64,000 bases of DNA from Pseudothauera hydrothermalis. Its GTDB lineage: Bacteria; Pseudomonadota; Gammaproteobacteria; Burkholderiales; Rhodocyclaceae. The notes under the pieces were generated by a model. That model was given only the letters and a program-made list of their open reading frames with translations, was not told the DNA's origin and made no database searches. The translations under genes and the position numbers were made by a program. Positions 1-8,629 of this stretch are shown here, piece after piece; positions within the stretch are counted from its first letter, which is position 1, and every line of letters begins with the position of its first letter. The DNA is taken from the NCBI RefSeq assembly GCF_003345255.1, contig NZ_CP029331.1, forward strand, positions 682,001-746,000, read 5' to 3'.

Positions 1-488
<488 letters not shown>

Positions 489-526
489 CGATTCCAATTG
501 TTGCTGCGGCGACGGACAGGCCACGC

Positions 527-595
527 AGGCCGCGACCCGCGCCGCGGCGTAAGGCGGGCGGTGTCGGGCTGGGCTGGTCCGGCGCGGCCTTTTTG
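527..595 (+). terminator. Probable purB terminator
   Basis: An 8-bp perfect stem (AGGCCGCG at 527-534 with CGCGGCCT at 583-590) ends directly in a T run (590-595). The 48-nt GC-rich interior can fold further. It lies between the purB stop and the DUF2322 start. The long loop lowers confidence. Confidence 0.5.
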
Positions 596-614
596 TCAAT
601 CAAGAGAAGCAAGC

Positions 615-932
615 ATGACTTTTGCAGAAAATCTGAAGCAACTGCCTGGGGTGTCCCATCTGGCAGCTATTGAGTTGATCGACGCCGAAGGTGCGGTGGT
701 CGGCCGCATCGAAAACAAACCCGGCCAAGCGGGTTCCCTGGCGGTTTATAACCACCTGGCCCAGTTGTATGGCGCCATCGGGCCGGATGCCGCGGCGCGC
801 GGCTTGGAGATCTATGCCGAGCATACCGCCGATGCGCATGCCAATCCGGGCAAACACCCGAACATCGATCGTTTGATCGCGCTGATCGAGCGCGACGAAA
901 CCCTCAAGGTCAAACAGATTTTTGCAGTTTGA
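615..932 (+). CDS. DUF2322 family protein
   Basis: Encodes 105 residues, starting MTFAENLKQLPG behind the purine-rich AAGAGAAGC at 602-609; the longer upstream frame overlaps the purB terminator and is rejected. I recognise the protein as DUF2322, a small soluble family of unknown function in beta- and gammaproteobacteria. The recognisable segments are the IENKPGQAGSLAVYN stretch near residues 32-46 and GKHPNIDRLIALIE near residues 79-92. There is no signal peptide, transmembrane segment or cysteine cluster. It sits after purB and converges on secF, with a shared hairpin between. No function can be assigned from sequence. Confidence 0.85.
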   Translation: MTFAENLKQLPGVSHLAAIELIDAEGAVVGRIENKPGQAGSLAVYNHLAQLYGAIGPDAAARGLEIYAEHTADAHANPGKHPNIDRLIALIERDETLKVKQIFAV

Positions 933-954
933 GCCGTTTTTTTCGGGTTGTGCC

Positions 955-983
955 AAAAAGGAAGGGCGCCGCAGGGCGCCCTT
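955..983 (-). terminator. Intrinsic terminator of the yajC-secDF operon
   Basis: A 9-bp perfect stem (AAGGGCGCC at 962-970 with GGCGCCCTT at 975-983, 4-nt loop). Read on the minus strand it is followed by CCTTTTT (955-960). It lies just past the secF stop and may also slow the convergent DUF2322 transcript. Confidence 0.85.
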
Positions 984-1004
984 GTCGTCTGCGCAATGTG
1001 GTTC

Positions 1005-1937
1005 TCAGACCACTGCTTCTTCCTTGTCCTTCTTCGGCTTGACGAACTGCTCGCGCGACACCCCCAGCCACATCACCAGCGGGCTGGCGACGAAAATCGA
1101 CGAATAGATGCCGAACATGATGCCGACGGTCAGCGCCAAAGCAAAGTAGTACAGGGTTTCGCCGCCGAAGATCAGCATCGCCAGCACCATCATCATGGTC
1201 GAGCCATGGGTGATCACGGTGCGCGAGATCATTGCGGTGATGGCATGATCGAGCACCTGCGGGGTGCTCATGTTGCGCTTTTTCTTGAAGGTTTCGCGCA
1301 CCCGGTCGAACACCACCACCGACTCGTTGACCGAATACCCCAGCACTGCCAGCACTGCCGCCAGCACCGGGAGTGAGAATTCCCACTGAAAAGCGGCGAA
1401 GAAACCGATGATGATGATCACGTCGTGCAGGTTGGCGACGATGGCCGATACCGAAAAGCGCCATTCGAAGCGCATTGCCAAGTAAGCCATGATGCCGAAG
1501 ATCACCAATAGCAGCGCCATCGCACCGTCGCTGGCCAGCTCCTTGCCGACTTGCGGGCCGACGAACTCCACCCGCCGCAACTCGGGCGCGGGGCCGGAGA
1601 CCGCGCCGAGCGTGGCCATGACCCGCTCCGAGATGCGTGAGGTGTCCAGATCCTCACGGTTGGGCATGCGGATCAGGATCTCGCGCGCGCTGCCAAAATT
1701 CTGCACCTGCGCATCCGGGTAGCCGTCCTTGCTCAACGCCTGGCGGATGTCCTCCAGGCGCGGCGGCTCGGGGTAGCCGACTTCGATCAGCGTGCCGCCG
1801 GTGAATTCCACCGACAGATTCAGTCCGCGTACCGCGATGAAAAACACCGCGAGGACAAAGACCAGCGTCGAGATGATGTTGAACTTCAGCGCATGGCGCA
1901 TGAAGGGGATGTCATTTCGTTGGCGGAAAAATTCCAT
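1005..1937 (-). CDS. secF: Protein translocase subunit SecF
   Basis: Encodes 310 residues, the normal SecF length. With SecD and YajC it forms the accessory complex that uses the proton-motive force to complete Sec-dependent export across the inner membrane. Visible features are the N-terminal FNIISTLVFVLAVFFIAVRG membrane helix, the conserved VEFTGGTLIEVGY motif of the periplasmic P1 region (about residues 48-60), and a cluster of five further helices. These include a YSVNESVVVFDRVRE segment typical of the RND-like core. It starts 21 bp after the secD stop, so it is cotranscribed with secD. An intrinsic terminator follows directly. Confidence 0.97.
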   Translation of the reverse strand: MEFFRQRNDIPFMRHALKFNIISTLVFVLAVFFIAVRGLNLSVEFTGGTLIEVGYPEPPRLEDIRQALSKDGYPDAQVQNFGSAREILIRMPNREDLDTSRISERVMATLGAVSGPAPELRRVEFVGPQVGKELASDGAMALLLVIFGIMAYLAMRFEWRFSVSAIVANLHDVIIIIGFFAAFQWEFSLPVLAAVLAVLGYSVNESVVVFDRVRETFKKKRNMSTPQVLDHAITAMISRTVITHGSTMMMVLAMLIFGGETLYYFALALTVGIMFGIYSSIFVASPLVMWLGVSREQFVKPKKDKEEAVV

Positions 1938-1958
1938 GGTTGTGTGCCGTCCCTTTGC

Positions 1959-3812
1959 TCAATTGGCCGGCAGGCCAATGTGCAGCTTCGCCACCTTGCG
2001 TTGGCGGCCGTAGATCAGGTTGATCATCATGCGTGACACCGTGACCGCGCTGAACATCGAGGTGAGAATGCCCAGGCAGTGCACCACCGCAAAACCGCGT
2101 ACCGGACCGGAGCCGAACACCAGCAGGGCGATGCCGGCGATCAGGGTGGTGATGTTGGAGTCGAGAATGGTGTCGAAGGCGCGGTCGTAGCCGGCGGCAA
2201 TGGCTGCCTGCGGCGTGGCGCCGTTACGCAGCTCTTCGCGGATGCGCTCGTTGATCAGCACGTTGGCGTCGATGGCCATACCCAGGGTCAGCGCCATCGC
2301 GGCGATGCCGGGCAGGGTGAGCGTGGCTTGAAGCAGCGACAGCAGGGCCACCAGCAACATCAGGTTGCAGACCAGCGCGATCACCGACACCAGGCCGAAC
2401 AGGGTGTAGTAGACGATCATGAACACCGCGATCGCCACGAAACCCCAGACCACCGAGTTGGAGCCTTTGGCGATGTTTTCGGCGCCCAGGCTGGGGCCGA
2501 CGGTGCGCTCCTCGATGATTTCCATCGGTGCCGCCAGACTGCCGGCGCGCAGCAGCAGGGCGATGTCATTGGCTTCGGTGGTGGTCATGCGCCCGGAAAT
2601 CTGCACCCGGCCGCCGCCGATCTCGGTGCGGATCACCGGCGCGGTAACCACCTCGCCCTTGCCTTTTTCGATCAGCAGGATGGCCATGCGCTTGCCGACG
2701 TTCTCGCGTGTGATGTCGCGGAAGATGCGCGCGCCGGCCGCATCCAGGGTCAGATGCACCGCCGGTTCGTTGGTCTGGCCGTCGAAACCGGGCTGGGCGT
2801 CGGTCAGGCGGTCCCCGGTGAGCACCACCTGACGCTTGACCAAAAGCGGCAGGCCGCCGCGCTCGGTGTAGAGCTCGGTGCCGAACGGCACATTGCCGGC
2901 CAGCGCGGCCTCCAGCGCGCCGGGGGTGTCATCCACCATGCGCACTTCCAGCGTGGCGGTGCGACCGAGGATGTCCTTGGCCTTGGCTACGTCCTGCACA
3001 CCGGGCAATTGCACCACGATGCGGTCGGCTCCTTGCTGTTGGATCACCGGCTCGGCTACGCCGAGTTCGTTGATGCGGTTGTGCAAAGTGGTGATGTTCT
3101 GCTTGATCGCAAAATCGCGCATCGTCTGCTGAGCTTGCGCGGTCAGTGTGGCGATCAGTTTGAAGTCGTCCGCGCCATCGTCGCGGTCGGTCAATTGCAG
3201 ATCGGTAGTGGCGCTCAGAATCGCGTTGCGCGCGGCTTCGCGTTGCGCCGCATCCCGAAAGCGCAACTGCACGGTGTTGCCTTCGCGGCTGATGCCAGCA
3301 TGGCGCACCCCGCGGTCGCGCATCAGGGTGCGCAGGTCTCCTGCGGTGGCGTCCAGGCGTTTGGTCAGCGCGCCGGGCATGTCGACCTGCAACAGGAAGT
3401 GCACCCCACCGCGCAGGTCTAGGCCCAGATACATCGGCAGCGCGTGGATACGGGTGAGCCAGTTGGGTGAAGCCGACAGCAGGTTGAGCGCAACGATGTA
3501 GGACGGATCCTGCGGATCCGGGTTGAGGGTGCTTTCGATCACGTCGCGCGCGCGGATCTGATCTTCGGTGTCGGCAAACCGAAAGCGCAGGCTATTGTCG
3601 TCCGCAAAGCGTCCGGTGTGCGGAATGCCGGCTGCGCGCAAGGCTTCCTCGATGCGGCTGCCGATCTGCGCGGCATCCAGCTTGACCGTGGCCTTGCCGC
3701 TGGAAATCTGCACGGCGGGGACTTCGCCGTAGAAGTTGGGCAGGGTGTAGACCAGACCCCATAACAGGATCAAGCCGATTAACAGGTTTTTCCACAGCGG
3801 GTAGCGATTCAT
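1959..3812 (-). CDS. secD: Protein translocase subunit SecD
   Basis: Encodes 617 residues, the usual proteobacterial SecD size. It begins MNRYPLWKNLLIGLILLWG, an N-terminal membrane anchor, followed by a large periplasmic domain (roughly residues 35-450) that includes the conserved LGLDLRGGVHFLLQVD block. Five C-terminal helices follow with the AMTLGMAIDANVLINERIRE-type core motif, seen here as MALTLGMAIDANVLINERIR. The role, from family knowledge, is proton-driven release of translocated proteins on the periplasmic side. The gene lies between yajC and secF on the minus strand. The hairpin at 3868-3896, upstream of its start, looks like a terminator and may lower secDF output relative to yajC. 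Confidence 0.97.
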   Translation of the reverse strand: MNRYPLWKNLLIGLILLWGLVYTLPNFYGEVPAVQISSGKATVKLDAAQIGSRIEEALRAAGIPHTGRFADDNSLRFRFADTEDQIRARDVIESTLNPDPQDPSYIVALNLLSASPNWLTRIHALPMYLGLDLRGGVHFLLQVDMPGALTKRLDATAGDLRTLMRDRGVRHAGISREGNTVQLRFRDAAQREAARNAILSATTDLQLTDRDDGADDFKLIATLTAQAQQTMRDFAIKQNITTLHNRINELGVAEPVIQQQGADRIVVQLPGVQDVAKAKDILGRTATLEVRMVDDTPGALEAALAGNVPFGTELYTERGGLPLLVKRQVVLTGDRLTDAQPGFDGQTNEPAVHLTLDAAGARIFRDITRENVGKRMAILLIEKGKGEVVTAPVIRTEIGGGRVQISGRMTTTEANDIALLLRAGSLAAPMEIIEERTVGPSLGAENIAKGSNSVVWGFVAIAVFMIVYYTLFGLVSVIALVCNLMLLVALLSLLQATLTLPGIAAMALTLGMAIDANVLINERIREELRNGATPQAAIAAGYDRAFDTILDSNITTLIAGIALLVFGSGPVRGFAVVHCLGILTSMFSAVTVSRMMINLIYGRQRKVAKLHIGLPAN

Positions 3813-3867
3813 GGGGGCGAAGTGAGCAAAGAAGCAGTGATGCAGGCCGCAGTGCGGCGGGACCCAG

Positions 3868-3896
3868 AAAAACGGCCGGCCCGCAAGGGGCCGGTC
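3868..3896 (-). terminator. Terminator-like hairpin between yajC and secD
   Basis: CCGGCCC (3876-3882) pairs with GGGCCGG (3888-3894) around a 5-nt loop. On the minus strand the stem runs into CCGTTTTTC. It lies within the 96-bp yajC-secD gap. Either it attenuates the operon or secDF has its own promoter. Confidence 0.7.
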
Positions 3897-3908
3897 GGGG
3901 CGAGGCGA

Positions 3909-4232
3909 TTAGAGTGCCTTCAGGGTGCCTTTGGGCAGAACCGTGGCAACCGCTTGCTTTTGCACCGCCACTACGGTGTTGGGAGCGATTTCGAGCTGCA
4001 CGAAAGTGTCGCCCACTTCGGTGACGCGGCCGGCAATGCCACCGCCGGTGACCACTTCATCGCCCTTGGCCAGCGCCTCGACCATGGCTTTGTGTTCCTT
4101 GGCGCGTTTCATTTGTGGGCGGATCATCAGGAACCACAACACCACGAACATCAGGATCAACGGCAGCAAACCCATGAAGCTGTTTTGGGCAGCGCCGTCG
4201 GCCGCCTGGGCGTAAGCGTTGGAAATCAGCAC
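3909..4232 (-). CDS. yajC: Preprotein translocase subunit YajC
   Basis: Encodes 107 residues. The start is a GTG (MLISNAYAQ) preceded by GGAG 7 nt upstream. A single N-terminal helix (FMGLLPLILMFVVLWFLMIR, about residues 19-38) is followed by the conserved RPQMKRAKEHK basic segment and a small beta-rich cytoplasmic domain (GDEVVTGGGIAGRVTEVGD). YajC associates with SecDF in the inner membrane. In many proteobacteria the order is queA-tgt-yajC-secD-secF. Here tgt and queA lie 13 kb away, so the cluster has been split. An extended -10 promoter precedes it. Confidence 0.95.
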   Translation of the reverse strand: MLISNAYAQAADGAAQNSFMGLLPLILMFVVLWFLMIRPQMKRAKEHKAMVEALAKGDEVVTGGGIAGRVTEVGDTFVQLEIAPNTVVAVQKQAVATVLPKGTLKAL

Positions 4233-4264
4233 GTTATACTCCAGAAATTGACAACAAATAGCGG

Positions 4265-4273
4265 ATTATAGCA
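4265..4273 (-). promoter_or_regulatory. Extended -10 promoter for yajC
   Basis: On the minus strand the sequence reads TGCTATAAT, a perfect TGN-TATAAT extended -10 element. It lies 33 bp upstream of the yajC GTG. No good -35 is visible, as is common for extended -10 promoters. Confidence 0.6.
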
Positions 4274-4329
4274 GCACGGCCCGGACGTGCCGGCGGACAC
4301 GGTCCGCTGGTCACTGCGACCGGCTGCGC

Positions 4330-5235
4330 TCAGCGGCGTTCCCCGCGTGCGGCCAAATAAATGCCAAGCAGCAACAGGGTGAAGCCAGCCAGTTGCAGCG
4401 GCGCGAAGCCTTCACCGAAGAAAATCCAGGCCATCGCCGCGCTGCCCACCGGCTCGCCCAGTGTGACCACGGCCACGAAGGTGGCTGAAACATGGCGCAG
4501 CGACCAATTGTAAGCGGTGTGACCGAGTAGCTGTGGCCCCAGCGCCATACCGGCCAGTACCGCCCATGCGGTCAGGCTATGGCCAGTCAGCGCGCTGCCA
4601 GCCAGGCTGCTGGCGCTGACCAGGAACAGCGCGGCCACGCCGTAGGCCAACCAGATGTAGGCCGACAGCCCGAGCCCGGCGCGCAGCCGGCGCCCGATCA
4701 GCAAGTAGGCGGAAAAACACCAGGCGCCGATCAGTGCCAGCAAGTTACCGAGCAGCGGGTTACTGCCGGCGCCCGCGGTTTGACTGTCGCTCCAGAAGAT
4801 CAGCAGACTGCCGCCAAAGGACAGGGCGATGCCGCCCAGCATCATCCGGGTGGGTATTTCGCGGAAAAGTACGAAGGAGGCCAGGCCGATCCACAGCGGG
4901 TTGGTGGTGACCAGAGCGGTGCTGGAGGCTACCGAGGTGTATTCCAGCGAGCTGATCCAGGTGGCGAAGTGGGCGGCGAGAAACAGCCCGGCGGCCAGCG
5001 CCATGAGCATCTGGCGGCCGGTGAGCGCAAGCAGGTCGCGGCGCGAATGCAGCAGCGCGATCGGGGTGACCACCAGCGCGGCGATGCCCAGCCGCCAGGT
5101 GGCCACCACCAGCGAGTCCACCCCTTCGGCCTGCGCCAGGCGGGCGAAGATGGCACCGAAGGAAATGGCGGTCAGCCCAAGGCCGAGCACGACGAAGGGC
5201 AGCCAGCGGGCAGGGGGCGAGGTCGGGGTGATCAT
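4330..5235 (-). CDS. EamA/DMT-superfamily permease
   Basis: Encodes 301 residues made of two repeated EamA units, each about five helices. The N-terminal half runs from WLPFVVLGLGLTAISFGAIF and the second half begins near LLGNLLALIGAWCFSAYLLI. The repeats end in the usual EPVGSAAMAWIFFGE and TLLLLGIYLAARGE segments. Members of this superfamily export amino acids or other metabolites across the inner membrane; the substrate cannot be read from sequence. The start lies 37 bp after the metQ stop on the same strand, so it may be the last gene of the metNIQ operon. That raises, but does not prove, a role in methionine or amino-acid export. Confidence 0.9.
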   Translation of the reverse strand: MITPTSPPARWLPFVVLGLGLTAISFGAIFARLAQAEGVDSLVVATWRLGIAALVVTPIALLHSRRDLLALTGRQMLMALAAGLFLAAHFATWISSLEYTSVASSTALVTTNPLWIGLASFVLFREIPTRMMLGGIALSFGGSLLIFWSDSQTAGAGSNPLLGNLLALIGAWCFSAYLLIGRRLRAGLGLSAYIWLAYGVAALFLVSASSLAGSALTGHSLTAWAVLAGMALGPQLLGHTAYNWSLRHVSATFVAVVTLGEPVGSAAMAWIFFGEGFAPLQLAGFTLLLLGIYLAARGERR

Positions 5236-5272
5236 GGTTTCGGGACCGCAAGGGGCGACTGGTCGCAGCCGC

Positions 5273-6046
5273 TCAGAAGGCCGGCACCACCGCGCCTTTG
5301 TACTTATCCAGAATGAAGCGCTTTACCGCCTCGCTGTTGAGCGCCTCGACCAGCTTGACTACCGCCGCTGCGTCCCGGTTGTCCTCGCGGGTCACCAGGA
5401 TATTCACATAGGGCGATTCGCTGCCTTCGATGGCCAGCGCGTCCTTGGCCGGATTGAGTCCGGCTTCCAGCGCATAGTTGGTGTTGATCAGCGCCAGATC
5501 CACTTGGTCGAGCACGCGCGGCAGCGTGGCCGCTTCCAGTTCGCGGATTTTGATGCCCTTTGGGTTGTCGACGATGTCGCGCGGGGTGGCCAAAATGTTG
5601 GTCGCATCCTTGAGCTTGATTACCCCGGCGCGCGCCAGCAGTAACAGTGCGCGGCCACCATTGGTGGCGTCATTGGGGATCACCACGCTGGCGCCCTGAG
5701 GCAGTTCGGCGAGGCTTTTGATTTTGCGCGAGTAAGCGCCGAAAGGCTCGATGTGCACGCCGGCCACGCTCACCAGGCGGGTGCCCTTGCTGCGGTTGAA
5801 CTCATCCAGGTAAGGCTGGTGTTGGAAGAAGTTGGCGTCCATGCGTTTTTCCGCTACTTGCACATTGGGCTGCACGTAGTCGGTGAATACTTTGATCTTG
5901 AGCGCGACGCCTTGCTGGGCCAGTGTGGGCTGGATGAATTCAAGGATTTCGGCGTGCGGCACCGCGGTGGCGGCCACGTTCAGCGTGTCGGCGGCTTGGG
6001 CGGAAAGGCTGGCGACCAGCGCCAGCGCGGTGAGAAGTTTCTTCAT
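5273..6046 (-). CDS. metQ: Methionine ABC transporter substrate-binding protein MetQ
   Basis: Encodes 257 residues of the NlpA/MetQ family. An ordinary Sec signal peptide (MKKLLTALALVASLSAQA, cleavage about A18/A19) lacks a lipobox cysteine, so the protein should be a free periplasmic binder rather than a lipoprotein as in Escherichia coli. The mature part shows family blocks such as FFQHQPYLDEFN, PNDATNGGRALLLL and LINTNYALEAGLNP. It would deliver D- or L-methionine to MetNI. The gene follows metI after 40 bp. Confidence 0.95.
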   Translation of the reverse strand: MKKLLTALALVASLSAQAADTLNVAATAVPHAEILEFIQPTLAQQGVALKIKVFTDYVQPNVQVAEKRMDANFFQHQPYLDEFNRSKGTRLVSVAGVHIEPFGAYSRKIKSLAELPQGASVVIPNDATNGGRALLLLARAGVIKLKDATNILATPRDIVDNPKGIKIRELEAATLPRVLDQVDLALINTNYALEAGLNPAKDALAIEGSESPYVNILVTREDNRDAAAVVKLVEALNSEAVKRFILDKYKGAVVPAF

Positions 6047-6086
6047 GGTTGGCCTCTCGTGAAGGGGGAAGGAACGGCGCGCAGGG

Positions 6087-6752
6087 TCATTTGCGCGAAA
6101 AATGCACCACCAGCCGGTCGCCGATGGATTGAAGGATTTGCACCAGCACCAGCAACAGGAGCACGGTGACGATCATCACGTCGGTCTGGAAGCGCTGGTA
6201 GCCGAAACGGATGGCCAGATCGCCCAGCCCGCCGGCGCCCACCACGCCGGCCATTGCGGTGTAGGACACCAGGGTGATGGCGGTCATGGTGATGGCGGCG
6301 ATGATGCCCGGGCGCGCCTCGGGCAGCAAGGCGGCGACGATGATTTGTGCGGTGCTTGCCCCCATCGCCTGAGTGGCCTCGATGATGCCGCGGTCGACTT
6401 CGCGCAGCGCGGTCTCCACCAGGCGGGCGAAGAAAGGCGTGGCCCCGGCGACCAGCGGCGGGATGGCGCCGGCCACGCCCAGTGAGGTGCCGGTGATCAG
6501 CACGGTGACCGGGATCATGACGATCAGCAAGATGATGAAAGGCAGCGAGCGCAGCGCATTGACCAACACCGACAGCAGGCGGTAGAGGCCGCGGCGCTCG
6601 AACATCTGGCGTGGGCCGGTCAGAAAGAGCAGCACACCCAGCGGCAGGCCGAAGAGCACGGTAAAAAGCAGCGAGCCGCCCAGCATCAGCAGGGTGTCGA
6701 CGGTGGCGAGCCAGATTTTGGCGAAATCGACATTGACGAAGTACTCGTTCAT
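6087..6752 (-). CDS. metI: Methionine ABC transporter permease MetI
   Basis: Encodes 221 residues with five predicted membrane helices of the binding-protein-dependent permease fold. The ABC-coupling EAA-type loop reads [22 protein letters not shown] with the invariant glycine. The protein forms the membrane channel of the MetNIQ methionine importer. Its ATG overlaps the metN stop by 4 bp (ATGA), indicating translational coupling to the ATPase. Confidence 0.95.
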   Translation of the reverse strand: MNEYFVNVDFAKIWLATVDTLLMLGGSLLFTVLFGLPLGVLLFLTGPRQMFERRGLYRLLSVLVNALRSLPFIILLIVMIPVTVLITGTSLGVAGAIPPLVAGATPFFARLVETALREVDRGIIEATQAMGASTAQIIVAALLPEARPGIIAAITMTAITLVSYTAMAGVVGAGGLGDLAIRFGYQRFQTDVMIVTVLLLLVLVQILQSIGDRLVVHFSRK

Positions 6753-7759
6753 GCGCGTAGCACCTCCAGGTGCACCTCGGCCGCGGCCAAGCGGCGCTGG
6801 GCGGCATCGATGTTGCCGCCCACCAGGGCAATGGTAAGCTGGCCGTAGGGAGTGTCTCTGATGTGGTCGATGCGTCCGGCCAGGATGCTGAAATCCACCC
6901 CGGTCTCGCGCGCCACCGTGCCCAAAAGTGGCGCATAGGTGGCCTCGCCGCGGAAGGTCAGGCGCAGGATGCGCCCGGCTACATGGGCAAAGTCTGCGCT
7001 TTGAGCGTGCTCGTCGATCTGCTCGGCCTCGAGCACCAAGCGGCGGGTAGTGGGGTGCTGCGGATGGAGGAAAACCTCGCTGACCGCGCCTAGTTCGACG
7101 ATGCGTCCGGCCTCCATCAACGCCACGCGGTCGCAGATCCGGCGGATCACGTCCATCTCGTGGGTGATCAGCACAATGGTCAGGCCCAGTTCGCGGTTGA
7201 TGTCATCGAGCAGTTGCAGCACCTGCGCGGTGGTTTGCGGGTCGAGCGCGCTGGTGGCCTCGTCGCACAGCAGAATCTTGGGTTCGGTGGCGAGCGCCCG
7301 GGCAATGCCGACACGCTGTTTTTGGCCGCCGGACAGTTGAGCGGGGTACTTGCCGGCATGCGCCTCCAGGCCGACGCGCGCAAGCAGCCCCGCCACCCGT
7401 TCGGCGATCTGCCGACGGCTGAAGCCACCGGCAAGCGCGAGCGGCATGCCGATGTTGTCGGCCACGGTCTTGGACGATAGCAGGTTGAAGTGCTGGAAGA
7501 TCATCCCGACGCGGCGGCGGAAAGCGCGCAGGCCGGCGGCGTCGAGCGCGGTGACGTCCTCGCCGTCTACCACGATGCGGCCGGCGCTCGGCTCCTCCAG
7601 ACGGTTGATGAGCCGCAGCAGGGTGCTCTTGCCGGCACCCGAGTGGCCGATCAGGCCGAAGATCTCGCCGCGTTCGATGCGCAGGTCGGTCGGCTGCAGG
7701 GCGGGGATGTCCCGCCGGTGCGCGCGATAGGTTTTGCTCGCCTGTATGAGTTCGATCAC
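6749..7759 (-). CDS. metN: Methionine ABC transporter ATP-binding protein MetN
   Basis: Encodes 336 residues from a GTG start ([16 protein letters not shown]). The frame stays open upstream to an ATG at 7828, but family members begin at this MIEL position. Walker A reads GHSGAGKST, the signature [15 protein letters not shown] and Walker [13 protein letters not shown], with an ITHEMDVI H-loop. A C-terminal NIL domain (about residues 255-336) would bind methionine and trans-inhibit transport. It is first in the operon metN-metI-metQ. I see no S-adenosylmethionine riboswitch upstream. A weak TTGTGT-16-TAAACT promoter-like pair lies 50-80 bp before the start. Confidence 0.95.
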   Translation of the reverse strand: MIELIQASKTYRAHRRDIPALQPTDLRIERGEIFGLIGHSGAGKSTLLRLINRLEEPSAGRIVVDGEDVTALDAAGLRAFRRRVGMIFQHFNLLSSKTVADNIGMPLALAGGFSRRQIAERVAGLLARVGLEAHAGKYPAQLSGGQKQRVGIARALATEPKILLCDEATSALDPQTTAQVLQLLDDINRELGLTIVLITHEMDVIRRICDRVALMEAGRIVELGAVSEVFLHPQHPTTRRLVLEAEQIDEHAQSADFAHVAGRILRLTFRGEATYAPLLGTVARETGVDFSILAGRIDHIRDTPYGQLTIALVGGNIDAAQRRLAAAEVHLEVLRA

Positions 7760-7862
7760 GTCCCTGGTCCTGCGCCCTATGGGCCGGAGGAAAAAAGCGC
7801 CGAGTTTACCGCTGTGGGCGACGGACACAACGGCCTTGGCGGAATATGGATATGGCTAGTGC

Positions 7863-7898
7863 GCGCCAAGCGTGCCGGCGCACCGGCACGCTTGGCGC
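7863..7898. repeat. Perfect 16-bp inverted repeat between livF and metN
   Basis: The two arms at 7863-7878 and 7883-7898 are perfect reverse complements around a 4-nt loop (CGCA). No T run follows on either strand. The hairpin sits 11 bp past the livF stop. It most likely protects or ends the liv transcript, but it is not a textbook intrinsic terminator. Confidence 0.85.
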
Positions 7899-7909
7899 TC
7901 ACCCTGCAC

Positions 7910-8629
7910 TCAACCGTGGCCGCCGCCTTCCAGGTAGGCGGCGCGCACCTCGGGGCTCGCCAGCAGTTCGGCACCGCTGCCCGATAGGGTGATTTCGCCG
8001 TGCTGCAACACGTAGCCGCGATGGGCCACACGCAGCGCCTGGTTGGCGTTTTGCTCCACCAGCAGGATGGTCATGCCGTGGTCGCGGTTGAGCTCGCGGA
8101 CGATCTGAAAAATTTTGCGGATGTAGATCGGCGCCAGACCCAGTGAGGGCTCATCGAGCAGTAGCAATTTGGGCCGGCTCATCAGCGCCCGACCGATGGC
8201 CAACATCTGCTGTTCGCCACCGGACAGGGTGCCGGCGCGTTGTCGGACGCGCTCCTGCAAGATGGGAAACAGCGCATAGACGCGGGCGATGTCGGCCTCG
8301 TAGTTGGTTTGGTCGCCGTGAATTGCCCCCATTTGCAGGTTTTCCAGCACCGTCATGCGCGGGAAGATGCGGCGGCCTTCGGGCACCAGCGCGATGCCGC
8401 GGCGGGCGATCTCATGGGTGGTGAGGCGGGTGATGTCCTCGCCATCAAAAACGATGCGCCCGGCGCTGGCCTGCGGTTTGCCAAAGAGGCTCATCATCAA
8501 GGTGGACTTGCCGGCGCCATTGGCACCGATCAGGGTGACGATTTCACCGACCTGCACCGATACGTCGATGCCGCGCAGCGCGTGGATGTGGCCGTAGTGG
8601 GCATGCACCCCTTCCATGGTCAGCATCAT
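7910..8629 (-). CDS. livF: Branched-chain amino-acid ABC transporter ATPase LivF
   Basis: Encodes 239 residues, typical LivF length. Walker A is GANGAGKST, the signature LSGGEQQMLAIGRALM and Walker B LLLLDEPSLGLAP, followed by the LLVEQNANQALR H-loop region diagnostic of LivF. It pairs with LivG to energise the LivHM permease. The ATG overlaps the livG stop by 4 bp (ATGA). It is the last gene of livKHMGF and is followed by a 16-bp perfect hairpin. Confidence 0.95.
   Translation of the reverse strand: MMLTMEGVHAHYGHIHALRGIDVSVQVGEIVTLIGANGAGKSTLMMSLFGKPQASAGRIVFDGEDITRLTTHEIARRGIALVPEGRRIFPRMTVLENLQMGAIHGDQTNYEADIARVYALFPILQERVRQRAGTLSGGEQQMLAIGRALMSRPKLLLLDEPSLGLAPIYIRKIFQIVRELNRDHGMTILLVEQNANQALRVAHRGYVLQHGEITLSGSGAELLASPEVRAAYLEGGGHG

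Noticed and set aside
2079-3422. 447-codon open frame opposite secD
   Set aside because: It lies fully antisense to secD, is His/Gln/Gly-rich as expected from a mirrored GC-rich coding frame, and has no family resemblance or ribosome site.
7760-7862. SAM-type riboswitch or methionine operator upstream of metN
   Set aside because: The interval is short and I could not find a conserved riboswitch core or repeated operator boxes.
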